A stretch of DNA of 52,343 nt from Rhodoferax sp. (GTDB taxonomy: Bacteria > Pseudomonadota > Gammaproteobacteria > Burkholderiales > Burkholderiaceae_C): NCBI GenBank assembly GCA_030682475.1, contig JAUXOA010000026.1:1-52343 (forward strand). Direction: 5' to 3'. This document shows positions 7,560 to 18,434 of this stretch, piece after piece. Both the position numbers and the translations under genes were made by a program. Position 1 is the first letter of the stretch; every line of letters begins with the position of its first letter. The notes under the pieces are model-generated. The model did no database searches, was not told the DNA's origin, and saw nothing but the letters and a program-made list of their open reading frames with translations.

Positions 7560-8780
7560 ATGTTGACGCTTGACTTTCATCCCACGGGCCGCCATTTTTT
7601 ACAGATCCCCGGCCCGTCGCCGGTGCCGGACCGCATTTTGCGGGCCATGAGCCTGCCCACCATTGACCATCGCGGCCCTGAATTTGCCGCGCTCGGTCTG
7701 AAGGTGCTGGCCGACATGAAAAAAATCTTCCAGGCCCAACAGCCGGTCATCATTTACCCTGCCTCCGGTACCGGTGCCTGGGAAGCGGCACTGGTCAACA
7801 CCTTGAGTCCGGGCGACCAGGTGCTGATGTACGAAACCGGTCACTTCGCCGCGCTGTGGCACAAGCTGGCCGCGCGCCTGGGCCTGAAAACCGAAGTGAT
7901 GGCTTTGCCCGGCCCCGATGCCTGGCGCCATGGCGTGCGCGCCGATCTGATTGAAGAACGCCTCAAGGCCGACACCCAGCACGCGATCCGCGCCGTCTGT
8001 GTGGTGCACAACGAAACTTCCACCGGCGTCACCAGCAACATCGCCGCCGTGCGCCGTGCCATCGATGCCGCCAGACACCCTGCCCTGCTTCTGGTGGACA
8101 CCATTTCCGGCCTGGGCTCGGCCGACTACCGGCACGACGAATGGGGTGTTGACGTCAGCATCAGCGGCTCGCAAAAGGGCTTGATGCTGCCGCCCGGCAT
8201 CAGCTTCAATGCCGTCTCGGCCAAAGCCATTGAAGCCAGCAAAACCGCCAAGCTCCCCAAAGCCTTCTGGGCCTGGGACGAGATCATCGAGATGAACAAA
8301 ACGGGCTACTGGCCCTCGACACCCAACACCAATTTGCTCTACGGCCTGAACGAAGCTTGCGACATGCTGCTCCAGCACGGGCTGGACCTGGTGTTTGCGC
8401 GGCATCTGCGCTGGGCCGAAGGGGTGCGCGCTGCGGTCCGGGCCTGGGGCCTGCAGATCCAGTGCGCTGACGCGGCCGTGTACTCGCCCATTCTCACCGG
8501 CGTCATGACGCCCGAAGGCATAGACGCCGACGTCGTGCGCAAGATTATTTACGAACGTTTTGACTGTTCGCTGGGCACCGGTCTGGGCAAGGTCAAGGGA
8601 AAAATGTTCCGCATCGGCCACCTGGGCGATTCCAATGACCTGACCTTGATGGCGGCTCTGTCGGGCTGCGAGATGGGCCTCAAACTGGCCGGCGTCAAGC
8701 TGGCCGGCTCGGGCGTACTGGCCGCAATGGACTATTTTTCCAGTCACGCTGTGGTGGTGCCACTGCGCAAGGCAGCCTGA
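7560..8780 (+). CDS. Serine-glyoxylate aminotransferase-like PLP enzyme (class V)
   Basis: 406 residues from ATG 7560; a TTG at 7539 would add seven residues but lies in the control region. The N-terminus (LQIPGPSPVPDRIL) and the core (SGTGAWEAAL, HNETSTGVTSN, LLVDTISGLGS) match the AGXT/SgaA family. The PLP lysine is K206 in SGSQKGL. The family moves an amino group from serine or alanine to glyoxylate in the cytoplasm, giving hydroxypyruvate or pyruvate and glycine. Context beside a 2-hydroxyacid dehydrogenase, CoA-transferase and crotonase suggests use in C2/C3 acid metabolism, but donor and acceptor specificity are inferred. Confidence 0.85.
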   Translation: MLTLDFHPTGRHFLQIPGPSPVPDRILRAMSLPTIDHRGPEFAALGLKVLADMKKIFQAQQPVIIYPASGTGAWEAALVNTLSPGDQVLMYETGHFAALWHKLAARLGLKTEVMALPGPDAWRHGVRADLIEERLKADTQHAIRAVCVVHNETSTGVTSNIAAVRRAIDAARHPALLLVDTISGLGSADYRHDEWGVDVSISGSQKGLMLPPGISFNAVSAKAIEASKTAKLPKAFWAWDEIIEMNKTGYWPSTPNTNLLYGLNEACDMLLQHGLDLVFARHLRWAEGVRAAVRAWGLQIQCADAAVYSPILTGVMTPEGIDADVVRKIIYERFDCSLGTGLGKVKGKMFRIGHLGDSNDLTLMAALSGCEMGLKLAGVKLAGSGVLAAMDYFSSHAVVVPLRKAA

Positions 8781-8873
8781 CCTTTTTTCTTTCAACCGTT
8801 CCGTCCCGCGCACTTTTGACTTTTTTGACTTTTTGCCAGTTTCGCTGAATCACTACAACCTTGGAGACACACC

Positions 8874-9848
8874 ATGCAACGCAGAACTTTTGTCACCGCC
8901 GCCACAGCCACTGCGGCTACCATCGTCGCTCCCATGCTTTGGGCGCAGAACCTGCCGACCGGGCCGGTTCGCATCATCGTCGGCTTCGCTCCCGGGGGCG
9001 GTACCGACATCTTGGCGCGCGTGATCGGCCAGAAGCTGGCAGGCATGTGGAACACGCAGGTCATCGTCGAGAACAAGGCGGGCGCGTCCGGCACCATCGC
9101 CGCCGACTATGTGGCCAAGCAGACCGGCGACGGCGCTACGCTGCTTATGGCGCATATCAACAGCCATGCCATCGCGCCAGCACTGATGAAGCTGAACTAC
9201 AACGCGGAAACGGATTTCCAGGCCGTTGCGCTGGTCGGCGTGACGCCCAACCTGCTGATCTGCAATGAGCATCAGCCGGCCAAGACCGTGAAGGACTTGG
9301 TCGAGTTGTGCATGAAGAACCCCGGTAAGGTGAGCTTTGGTTCGGCCGGCAACGGATCGGCGCAACACCTGGCGCTGGAGATGTTCATGCAGGCCGCCAA
9401 GGTCAAGGCCATTCACGTGCCGTACCGCGGCTCCGGCCCGATGCTCGCCGACCTGATCGGCGGCACCATCCAGTACAGCTTTGACACCATGACCGCTGCC
9501 ACGCCTCATGTGAAAAGTGGCAAAGTGATCGCCATCGCCCAGACACGCCAGAAGCGCGCCGTCGGCCACCCCAGCGTGCCCACCATGACCGAATCCGGTT
9601 TCCCCGGCTTCGAGGCCACCACCTGGTACGGCCTGGTCGGGCCGGCCAAGATGCCGGTCGCCATGGCCAAGCGCATGAACGACGACATCAACAAGGTGCT
9701 TCTCCTGCCCGACGTGATGGAGCGGCTCGATGCCTCTGGCGCCGAGGAAGGCGGCGGCAGTACGGAAAAATTCGCGCAGTTCATGCAGGTGGAAGCCCGC
9801 AAATGGGCCAAGGTGATTAAGGACGGCGGCGTGAAAGCCGACGCATGA
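8874..9848 (+). CDS. Tripartite tricarboxylate transporter-type periplasmic binding protein (Bug/TctC family)
   Basis: 324 residues with a signal peptide starting MQRRTF and ending near Leu-Trp-Ala-Gln. Family marks are RIIVGFAPGGGTDILAR, VENKAGASG, HVPYRGSGPMLADLIGG and the C-terminal EARKWAKVIKDGG. A GGAG ribosome site lies just upstream. Bug proteins bind carboxylates or amides in the periplasm. No TctA/TctB membrane partners are visible, as is common for orphan Bug genes of Burkholderiales. It sits in the organic-acid cluster and probably scavenges its substrate. Confidence 0.88.
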   Translation: MQRRTFVTAATATAATIVAPMLWAQNLPTGPVRIIVGFAPGGGTDILARVIGQKLAGMWNTQVIVENKAGASGTIAADYVAKQTGDGATLLMAHINSHAIAPALMKLNYNAETDFQAVALVGVTPNLLICNEHQPAKTVKDLVELCMKNPGKVSFGSAGNGSAQHLALEMFMQAAKVKAIHVPYRGSGPMLADLIGGTIQYSFDTMTAATPHVKSGKVIAIAQTRQKRAVGHPSVPTMTESGFPGFEATTWYGLVGPAKMPVAMAKRMNDDINKVLLLPDVMERLDASGAEEGGGSTEKFAQFMQVEARKWAKVIKDGGVKADA

Positions 9849-9903
9849 TGGGTCTGCCATGTGCCGAATCTGCTTTGAAGGCCATCGAAGCAGGAGCTAC
9901 TGA

Positions 9904-10701
9904 GTGAAGCAGGCAGCAACCAGCCAGAGTGAAGGCACCGTGCAGTTGACCATTCAGGGCGGCGTGGCCGCGGTGGTATTTGACCGCCCCCAAGCACGCA
10001 ATGCCATGACCTGGGCGATGTATGAGCAGCTGGGAGCTATCTGCACCCAGTTGCAGGCTGACAAAACCGTGCGCGTCGTGACGTTTCGGGGCGCGGGCGG
10101 CGAGGCTTTCGTCGCGGGCACGGACATCGAGCAGTTCAAGGCTTTTAAAAGTGGCGAGGAGGGTGTGGCTTACGAACGCCGGATTGACAAATGCATTAGC
10201 CAGCTCGAAGCATTGCCCATGCCCAGCGTGGCAGTGATCGAAGGCTGGGCCATCGGCGGCGGCTTGGCGATCGCCACGGCTTGCGACTTCCGGATCGCAA
10301 CGACTGGCTCACGCTTTGGCGTACCAATTGCCAGGACGCTGGGCAACTGCCTGTCGATCGCCAATCTGGCGCGGCTGGTGTCAGTGTTCGGCAGCCAGCG
10401 CGTCAGACGCATGCTGATGCTGGCTGAAATCCTCACCGCCGAAGAGTCTCTGGCCTGCGGCTTTCTGGAACAACTCTGCGAGCCGGCAGAGCTTGACGCC
10501 ACCGTCGCCCGTCTGTGCGAACGTCTGGCAGCGCTGGCGCCTGTCACACAAGGCGTAATCAAGGAAGGGCTGCGCCGTCTGGTGGCGCATGAACTGCCTG
10601 ATGGCGAGGACCTGATCCGCCGCTGCTACGGCAGCAGCGACTTCCGCGAAGGGGTGGACGCTTTCGTTGCCAAGAGAAGCCCCGTCTGGAAAGGTATTTG
10701 A
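9904..10701 (+). CDS. Enoyl-CoA hydratase/isomerase (crotonase) family protein
   Basis: 265 residues from a GTG. Oxyanion-hole segments are present (RPQARNAMTW and VAGTDIEQF; GWAIGGGLAIATACD). In classic hydratases the stretch after the Phe-Gly carries a catalytic Glu; here it reads FGVPIARTLGN without Glu, while TAEESLACGFLE retains later Glu residues. Hydratase chemistry is therefore uncertain, and isomerase, lyase or another crotonase reaction is possible. The stop overlaps a potential TTG start of the CoA-transferase gene, so the two are co-expressed and probably act on the same acyl-CoA. Confidence 0.8.
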   Translation: MKQAATSQSEGTVQLTIQGGVAAVVFDRPQARNAMTWAMYEQLGAICTQLQADKTVRVVTFRGAGGEAFVAGTDIEQFKAFKSGEEGVAYERRIDKCISQLEALPMPSVAVIEGWAIGGGLAIATACDFRIATTGSRFGVPIARTLGNCLSIANLARLVSVFGSQRVRRMLMLAEILTAEESLACGFLEQLCEPAELDATVARLCERLAALAPVTQGVIKEGLRRLVAHELPDGEDLIRRCYGSSDFREGVDAFVAKRSPVWKGI

Positions 10702-10706
10702 CTGAG

Positions 10707-11936
10707 ATGAAGACTGCTGCTGCACACACCGGCCCGCTGGCGGGGATGCGCGTGCTCGATCTGAGCCAGATCATGGCGGGCCCGACCTGCAGCATGCTGC
10801 TGGCCGACATGGGGGCCGACGTCATCAAGGTCGAGAAGCTGCCCGGCGGCGACGACTCCCGGGCTTACCGCGAACCGCGTGTCAACAACGTGTCGGCGCC
10901 GTTCATGATCATGAACCGCAACAAGCGCGGCATCGCCGTCAACCTCAAGATTGAAGCGGGGCGCGCGATCCTGCTGCGCATGGTCGAGCAAGCCGATGCC
11001 CTGGTCGAGAACTTCCGGGGCGGGACGCTGGAAAAATTGGGACTGGGCTATGACGTGCTGTCCCAGGCCAATCCGGGTCTGATCTACTGTGCGATCTCCG
11101 GCTATGGGCGAAACGGTCCCTACGCCGACAAGGGCGGCTTTGACCTGATTGCCCAGGGCTTCGCCGGTTTGATGTCGGTGACCGGAGAACCGGGCGGACC
11201 CCCCGTGAAAACTGGCAATTCGGTGTCGGACATGAACGCCGGCATTCTGGCAGCGCTTGGCGTTGTTGCGGCCTATGTGCACAAGTTGAAAACCGGTCAG
11301 GGTCAGATCGTCGACACCTCGCTGATGGACGCGGCCTTGCAGCAGACCGCCTGGCACGCCGCAGTATTTTTTGCCACCGGCCAGTCACCCGGCCCGACTG
11401 GCTCGGCGCACTTGCTGACCGCCCCCTACCAGGCGTTTCAGACCAGCGACGGCTGGATCAATATCGGCGGCGCCAACCAGTCCAATTGGGAACGCATCGC
11501 CGACGTGCTCAGCCACCCGGAATGGCGCGACGACCCACGTTATGCCACCAACACGGACCGCATGGCCAACCTGGCCAGCCTGACGGAGGCGATGAATGCC
11601 GTGCTGGTCACTCGAAGCCGGGCCGAGTGGAGCGCCGCCTTTGATGCCGCAGGCGTTCCAGCCGGCCCGGTGCACAGCATTGGCGAGGCCCTGACGCATC
11701 CGCAAACGCTGGTCCGCAGGATGGTGGTCGATCTGGTACACCCACAGGCCGGGCCCACCAAAGCCATCGGCTGCCCGATCCACTTTTCGCACACACCCAC
11801 ACAAATCACCCGTCCGGCGCCGATGCTGGGCCAGCACACGCGCGAACTGCTCAAGGAATACCACTACAGCGACGCCGAGATCGATGCCTTTATCTCACAA
11901 GGCGTGATCGAGGAAGCAGTGAACCTGTCAGCTTAA
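10707..11936 (+). CDS. Class III CoA-transferase (CaiB/BaiF family)
   Basis: 409 residues from ATG 10707; TTG 10698 overlapping the previous stop is an alternative. N-terminal LAGMRVLDLSQIMAGP and LLADMGADVIKVE are typical. FRGGTLEKLGLGYD, CAISGYGRNGPYAD and the catalytic Asp175 within SVSDMNAG match the formyl-CoA-transferase fold. The family moves CoA between carboxylic acids in the cytoplasm. Upstream crotonase and aminotransferase genes suggest that it activates the acid processed here; the donor acyl-CoA is unknown. Confidence 0.88.
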   Translation: MKTAAAHTGPLAGMRVLDLSQIMAGPTCSMLLADMGADVIKVEKLPGGDDSRAYREPRVNNVSAPFMIMNRNKRGIAVNLKIEAGRAILLRMVEQADALVENFRGGTLEKLGLGYDVLSQANPGLIYCAISGYGRNGPYADKGGFDLIAQGFAGLMSVTGEPGGPPVKTGNSVSDMNAGILAALGVVAAYVHKLKTGQGQIVDTSLMDAALQQTAWHAAVFFATGQSPGPTGSAHLLTAPYQAFQTSDGWINIGGANQSNWERIADVLSHPEWRDDPRYATNTDRMANLASLTEAMNAVLVTRSRAEWSAAFDAAGVPAGPVHSIGEALTHPQTLVRRMVVDLVHPQAGPTKAIGCPIHFSHTPTQITRPAPMLGQHTRELLKEYHYSDAEIDAFISQGVIEEAVNLSA

Positions 11937-11982
11937 GTTTTTGTCATCGTCATCGACTTCATCTGCCTCTGATCAATAAGCG

Positions 11983-12366
11983 CTACAGCAAGCCCCAACT
12001 GGGTGAGCGTGTCAGCGCCACGCCAACGATGTAAGTCACACTGAGCAGCGCCGCCGCAAAGAGTGGCAGACGCTGCGTTTGGGACGTGTTCTTGCCCAGC
12101 GCCCGCATGCCCAGCCCGATGTAGGCCAGCAGCGCCAGCACCTTGGCCGTGAGCCAGCCCTCCACGAACGGGTATTGCCCACTGCGCCAGACCAGCCACA
12201 GCGCAGAACCCAGCAGCACCGTGTCAACGATGTGCGGCGCCACGCGAAGCAGTCGCCACTGCCGCCAGGGCTTGGACTGCAACTGCAGCGTGCCGCGCAA
12301 CACAAACAGACCGATGCTGATCACCACACAACTGAGATGCAGGTATTTCACCAAAAGGTAGTCCAC
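11983..12366 (-). CDS. SirB2-family small membrane protein
   Basis: 127 residues, four predicted membrane helices, starting MDYLLVKYLHLSCVVISIG. Conserved His in the first helix and the LLRVAPHIVDTVLLGSALWL segment match the SirB family. Its molecular function is unknown. It lies 40 bp after the NnrS-type gene on the same strand, a pairing often seen near denitrification genes, so a nitrogen-oxide or metal/haem-related role is plausible but inferred. Confidence 0.75.
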   Translation of the reverse strand: MDYLLVKYLHLSCVVISIGLFVLRGTLQLQSKPWRQWRLLRVAPHIVDTVLLGSALWLVWRSGQYPFVEGWLTAKVLALLAYIGLGMRALGKNTSQTQRLPLFAAALLSVTYIVGVALTRSPSWGLL

Positions 12367-12406
12367 GCCTGTCCTTCAAATACTGCCGAAGCAAGCGCCG
12401 CTGGCC

Positions 12407-13612
12407 TCAGCCGTCCTTGCCGTCGAGCCGGGTACGCATCAGCCAGGGCGTGAAAATCCACAGATAGATCAAAAACGCAGCACTCCAGGCCAGCGCCGAA
12501 CCGATGAGAGAGACCAGCAGCAGCGAGGGTGCCACCAAGGGCAACAGCACGCGCAGCACAGCGGCTGTCATCACCAGCGCGTAGGCCAGCACCTCGGGCT
12601 TGGACACCGTCAAAAGTCGGCCGGTGTGGCCGCGTGCGGTGCGGGTGATCATGCCGATGATGAGGCCGCCGGTGGCGCCGACCGCCAGCGCGTGCACGCC
12701 GGCAGAAACTGGCACCAGGCCGATCTGGGCCAGCGCCAGCAGCCCGAGCCCGAGCGGAATCCAGGCATAGGCGGCATGCAGAATCCACAAAATCGGACGC
12801 TTGCGCGTGAGCGTTGGGCGCCAGCCCAGCAAGCGCTTGGCCTGCAAAACACTGGCAAGCGCGAGCACGATCAAAGTCACCACGCCAGGGGGTGCCAACA
12901 CCCACAGCGCCAAACCCAGCCCGGCGGCACCCAGCGTAAGGCGCTCGATCCATGCCGTGGCAGGCAGCTTCAAACCCGGCGTGACACTCATGGTGAACGC
13001 CGGAATGACGCGCCCTGCCATCACGCATTCAATCATCACAATCAGGGTCAGGCCGGCAAACAGGGGCGTGATGGCAGGCACGTTCAGAACACCCATCAGC
13101 GCCAGATGAAAACACAGGTTGGCCAGGGCCAGCAGTGCCAGCATCAGGGCCAAGGGCAGATTGCGGTAATTGTGCGCACGCAGCAGCAGATTGACAAGAA
13201 TGGCGGCCACCAGCGGCAACAGCGCCAGGTCCAGCACCGCATACACCGGGTACGGTCCCAGCACCGAGGCCACGCGGGCCGCCAGCCACAGCAGGGCCAG
13301 TGCACCCAGCCAGAGGCCGCGCGGCGTGGCAAGCCCGGTCCAGGCTTTGCCAGCCGTCAGCAGAAAGCCCACGATGATGGCCACCGCAAAGCCAAATAAC
13401 ATCTCATGGGCATGCCACAGCAGGGGCGGCGCGGCGGGCACAAAGTTGATACCCCCCAGGAACATGGCCACCCACAGCGGCACGAACAGTGCGGCAATCA
13501 GCGCACCACCGGTATAGAAAGGCCGAAAACCCAGCCGCAACAAGGGCAAGCCTTTGGGTACCTGTGCGGCGGCTTTGACTTCGGTAAAGATGGGCAAGAA
13601 ATCTGGTTTCAT
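12407..13612 (-). CDS. nnrS: NnrS-family haem/copper membrane protein
   Basis: 401 residues with about twelve membrane helices. LRLGFRPFYTGGALIAAL near the N-terminus, LWHAHEMLFGFAVAIIVGFLLTAG and GVHALAVGATGGLIIGMITRTARGHTGR are family hallmarks with conserved His residues. NnrS proteins are haem- and copper-containing inner-membrane proteins linked to protection from NO stress in denitrifiers and pathogens. It reads away from the adjacent nirS gene, so the two are divergent across about 300 bp. Confidence 0.9.
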   Translation of the reverse strand: MKPDFLPIFTEVKAAAQVPKGLPLLRLGFRPFYTGGALIAALFVPLWVAMFLGGINFVPAAPPLLWHAHEMLFGFAVAIIVGFLLTAGKAWTGLATPRGLWLGALALLWLAARVASVLGPYPVYAVLDLALLPLVAAILVNLLLRAHNYRNLPLALMLALLALANLCFHLALMGVLNVPAITPLFAGLTLIVMIECVMAGRVIPAFTMSVTPGLKLPATAWIERLTLGAAGLGLALWVLAPPGVVTLIVLALASVLQAKRLLGWRPTLTRKRPILWILHAAYAWIPLGLGLLALAQIGLVPVSAGVHALAVGATGGLIIGMITRTARGHTGRLLTVSKPEVLAYALVMTAAVLRVLLPLVAPSLLLVSLIGSALAWSAAFLIYLWIFTPWLMRTRLDGKDG

Positions 13613-13756
13613 GGTGGCAGGATGACTAAAGTATCAATGGTGTTTGTTCGCCGCTGGAGCCGCCAGCGTAACGCAGGCGCTGCTACTCATGTGGCAGGCC
13701 ATTCTTGTCTCCTGATTGTGCATGTACCCATGTACTGAGCGGGCAAGCATCGACAT

Positions 13757-15643
<1,887 letters not shown>

Positions 15644-15778
15644 CTTAAAACACTAGGGCGAGCCGAATTGGTGGCACTCGTTGGTGTTTCAGCCAATGTG
15701 CTGGCGGCGACCAAGTACAAGGGCAAGCTGTTTGCCGACTGGCAGCCGAGTGAAGAACTAACGCTTCAGCTCAGCAAT

Positions 15779-15811
15779 AAAGATCCCCGCCCCAGAGGGG
15801 CGGGGATCTTT
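15779..15811 (+). terminator. Rho-independent terminator after nirS copy 1
   Basis: AAAGATCCCCGCCCC, loop AGA, then the exact reverse complement: a perfect 15-bp stem with a GC core flanked by A and T runs. It lies 135 bp after the nirS stop and would separate the two nirS units. The symmetric A/T flanks could let it work in both directions. Confidence 0.85.
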
Positions 15812-15847
15812 ATTCGCCTCATGCCAACTATCGCACCGGGTGAGTTG

Positions 15848-15881
15848 TCAATGCGCGCCATAACTGGCGAGCCGTTGCACG
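15848..15881 (-). pseudogene. Remnant of a dnr-like regulator C-terminus
   Basis: 34 bp match the last 34 bp of the intact Crp/Fnr gene (25157-25190) with two mismatches, in the same orientation relative to the stop codon. The minus strand reads V-Q-R-L-A-S-Y-G-A-H-stop, against V-Q-R-L-A-S-Y-G-S-H-stop in the intact gene. Nothing upstream of it continues the homology, so a second dnr copy was probably lost here. Confidence 0.7.
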
Positions 15882-15918
15882 CCCGTATTTGATCCGCCGT
15901 CTTTCGTGGCGTTCCAGC

Positions 15919-16146
15919 TAATATTCCGATCTATTGATCTAGGTTAAAGACGAAGCCTCGGGTCCCGGCTAACAATAACGCCGCTTGAACCGAATAGTTG
16001 CAGCCGTCGGCGAGCCCAGATTTCCACCGATGAAGTGGTTTGGCTGCGAGGTACAACGGAGTAATAAATATGAAAATCCCACGTCTTTCCAGCGTTGCGG
16101 CAGTAGTTCTACTGACAAGCCTGGCGATTTCTGCGGCAGCGCAAGA
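15919..16146 (+). repeat. Duplicated nirS promoter/leader/signal-peptide block, copy 2
   Basis: Partner of 13757-13983, with only scattered substitutions over the control region and leader. It differs just before the start codon, where this copy has the better ribosome site (GGAGTAA). Confidence 0.9.
15934..15947 (+). promoter_or_regulatory. FNR/DNR-type box upstream of nirS copy 2
   Basis: TTGATCTAGGTTAA, one substitution from the box before nirS copy 1 and at a similar distance from the start codon (123 bp). It fits control by an Fnr/Dnr-class regulator such as the one at 25157-25855. Confidence 0.6.
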
Positions 16147-17758
16147 GAAGAGTCCCGAAGTCCCACCCATGACAGCAGCCGAGAAGGAATCCTCCAAAAA
16201 GATTTATTTTGAACGTTGCGCGGGTTGTCATGGCGTGTTGCGCAAAGGCGCCACCGGCAAGAATCTTGAACCGCATTGGAGCAAGACCGACAAGGACGGC
16301 AAAAAGACCGAGGGCGGTACGCTCAAATTGGGGCAATCCCGTCTCGAGAAGATCATCGGCTACGGTACCGACGGCGGGATGGTTAACTTCGACGACATCC
16401 TGACCAAGGAAGAGCTCTCCCTGATGGCGAAGTACATCCAGAACACGCCGGATGTTCCGCCCGAGTACAGCTTCAAGGACACGATGGATTCCTGGAAGGT
16501 GATCGTAGCGGTCAAGGACAGGCCGACCAAGCAGATGAACAAGTTCAATCTGAAGAACTTTTTCTCGGTCACCCTGCGTGATACCGGCGAAGTGGCGCTG
16601 ATCGATGGCGACACCAAAGAAATTCGCAGCATCGTCAAGACCGGCTACGCGGTGCACATCTCGCGCATGTCGAAGTCGGGCCGCTATGTCTATGTGATCG
16701 GTCGCGATGGGCGCTTGTCCCTGATCGACCTGTGGATGGAAAAACCAGGCGTTGTGGCGGAACTGAAGATCGGTTTCGATGCCCGCTCTGTGGACACCTC
16801 GAAGTTCAAGGGCTATGAAGACAAGTACGCCATCGCCGGTTCCTACTGGCCACCCCAGTATGTGATCATGGACGGCGATACGCTGAAGCCGCTCAAGGTG
16901 GTTTCGACACGGGGCATGACGGTGGACGGCGAGTATCACCCGGAGCCGCGCGTGGCCTCCATTGTTTCGTCCGAGATCAAGCCCGAGTGGGTTGTGAACA
17001 TCAAGGAAACCGGCCAGATCCTGCTGGTGGATTACTCCGACATCAAGAACCTGAAGACCACCACCATTGAGGCCGCCAAGTTCCTGCATGACGGCGGTTG
17101 GGATGCCTCCAAGCGTTACTTCCTGGTGGCGGCTAATGCCTCCAACAAGGTTGCTGCGGTGGATACCAAGCTCGGCAAGCTGGCCGCCCTGATTGACACC
17201 GCCAAGCTCCCGCACCCAGGTCGTGGCGCCAACTTTGTGCATCCGAAGTTCGGACCAGTCTGGGCGACCGGTCACCTGGGCGCCGATGTTGTGACCCTGA
17301 TCAGCACGCCGTCGGACCAGAAGAAGTACGCCAAGTACAAGCAGTACAACTGGAAGGTCGTGCAGGAAATGAAGCATATGCCGGGCAACCTGTTCGTCAA
17401 GACCCATCCGAAGTCCAGACATTTCTGGGCCGACGCGTCGCAGAATCCCGACAAGGACCTCGCTGAATCGGTGGTGGTGTGGGATCTGGCCGACCTGTCC
17501 AAGCCGAAGAAGGTTCTCAACGTGGCCAAGGATTCCGGCATGCCGGAGACCAAGGCGGTCAGGCGTGCCGTGCATCCCGAGTACAACGCAGACGGTACCG
17601 AAGTATGGATATCTTTGTGGGGCGGCAAGACCGACCAGTCTGCCATCGTGGTGTATGACGACAAGACCTTGACGGTGAAGAAGGTGATCACCGATCCGAA
17701 GATGATCACCCCCACCGGCAAGTTCAACGTTTACAACACGCAGCATGACATTTATTGA
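16070..17758 (+). CDS. nirS: Cytochrome cd1 nitrite reductase, second subtype (P. stutzeri/Thauera-like)
   Basis: 562 residues from ATG 16070, aligned with the start of the other copy. c-haem at Cys50/Cys53/His54 (CAGCHG). Its haem domain carries an extra stretch (EGGTLKLGQSRLEKII...YGTDGGMVNFDD) absent from copy 1 and characteristic of the other NirS subtype. [15 protein letters not shown] and PHPGRGANF keep the proximal and catalytic d1 histidines. It appears functional. A better Shine-Dalgarno and tight linkage to the downstream tetraheme cytochrome suggest that this may be the main expressed copy; that is inference. Confidence 0.95.
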   Translation: MKIPRLSSVAAVVLLTSLAISAAAQEKSPEVPPMTAAEKESSKKIYFERCAGCHGVLRKGATGKNLEPHWSKTDKDGKKTEGGTLKLGQSRLEKIIGYGTDGGMVNFDDILTKEELSLMAKYIQNTPDVPPEYSFKDTMDSWKVIVAVKDRPTKQMNKFNLKNFFSVTLRDTGEVALIDGDTKEIRSIVKTGYAVHISRMSKSGRYVYVIGRDGRLSLIDLWMEKPGVVAELKIGFDARSVDTSKFKGYEDKYAIAGSYWPPQYVIMDGDTLKPLKVVSTRGMTVDGEYHPEPRVASIVSSEIKPEWVVNIKETGQILLVDYSDIKNLKTTTIEAAKFLHDGGWDASKRYFLVAANASNKVAAVDTKLGKLAALIDTAKLPHPGRGANFVHPKFGPVWATGHLGADVVTLISTPSDQKKYAKYKQYNWKVVQEMKHMPGNLFVKTHPKSRHFWADASQNPDKDLAESVVVWDLADLSKPKKVLNVAKDSGMPETKAVRRAVHPEYNADGTEVWISLWGGKTDQSAIVVYDDKTLTVKKVITDPKMITPTGKFNVYNTQHDIY

Positions 17759-17849
17759 TCGCTCGTGTTGAACTGAAGCAAATGGCGGGGTGTAAGCTCC
17801 TCTGGCCTTTGCTTCTCGAATGAGTTTGAATAAAGTTGGGAGAATTTTG

Positions 17850-18434
17850 ATGGCAGGAAAGATGGCGGGTCTGTTGGCAACACTGAAAAAGCCGAGCGCA
17901 AAGTATTCGCTGATGGCCTTGCTGACGGTGGGTTTTTTCTCCGGCGTCATCTTCTGGGGTGGCTTTCACACCGTGGTGGAGGCGACCAACACCGAGACCT
18001 TCTGCATCGGCTGCCACGAGATGCGGGACAACGTCTACGCGGAATACAAGAAGACCATCCACTACAGCAACCGCACCGGCGTGCGCGCCGTCTGCTCCGA
18101 CTGTCACGTGCCCAAGGAATGGGGTCCGAAGATGTGGCGCAAGATCCAGGCCACGCGCGAAGTCTATGGCAAGGTCACCGGCAGCATCGACACGCGCGAG
18201 AAGTTCGAGGCCAAGCGCCTGATTCTGGCCGAACGCGAATGGAAGCGCATGAAAGCCAACGACTCGCTCGAGTGCCGCAACTGTCACAGTTATATCAGTA
18301 TGGATACCGAAAAACAAAAACTGCGTGGTGCCAAGATGCACAAGATCGGTCAGGAGGAGAAAAAGACCTGCATCGATTGCCATCAGGGCATTGCGCATAC
18401 GAAACCAAAAGGCATGAAGGAAGACGAAGAGTAG
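17850..18434 (+). CDS. NapC/NirT-family membrane tetraheme cytochrome c
   Basis: 194 residues from ATG 17850 with GGGAG seven bases upstream. One N-terminal membrane anchor (residues 19-40), then four CxxCH sites: CIGCH, CSDCH, CRNCH and CIDCH. The family takes electrons from quinol and hands them to periplasmic reductases such as Nap or NirS. It lies 91 bp after nirS copy 2, matching the nirST layout of P. stutzeri, and the nap cluster here lacks its own napC. It could therefore serve Nap, NirS or both. Confidence 0.9.
   Translation: MAGKMAGLLATLKKPSAKYSLMALLTVGFFSGVIFWGGFHTVVEATNTETFCIGCHEMRDNVYAEYKKTIHYSNRTGVRAVCSDCHVPKEWGPKMWRKIQATREVYGKVTGSIDTREKFEAKRLILAEREWKRMKANDSLECRNCHSYISMDTEKQKLRGAKMHKIGQEEKKTCIDCHQGIAHTKPKGMKEDEE

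Larger units (their letters stand above)
15644..15918. other. Inter-nirS gap with gene remnants and a terminator
   Basis: No intact gene is visible. A plus-strand run at about 15668-15780 could encode VALVGVSANVLAATKYKGKLF, which looks like the end of a signal peptide, but it runs directly into the terminator and has no recognisable domain. Next to it lie the intrinsic terminator and a remnant of a dnr-like C-terminus. The area looks like a recombination scar between nirS copies. Confidence 0.55.

Noticed and set aside
15668..15892. A 74-codon gene after nirS copy 1
   Set aside because: It runs through a perfect terminator and the dnr remnant, and has no domain after a signal-like start.
16109..17950. 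613-codon minus-strand frame opposite nirS copy 2
   Set aside because: Antisense shadow. Its His-rich composition is an effect of the complementary codons.
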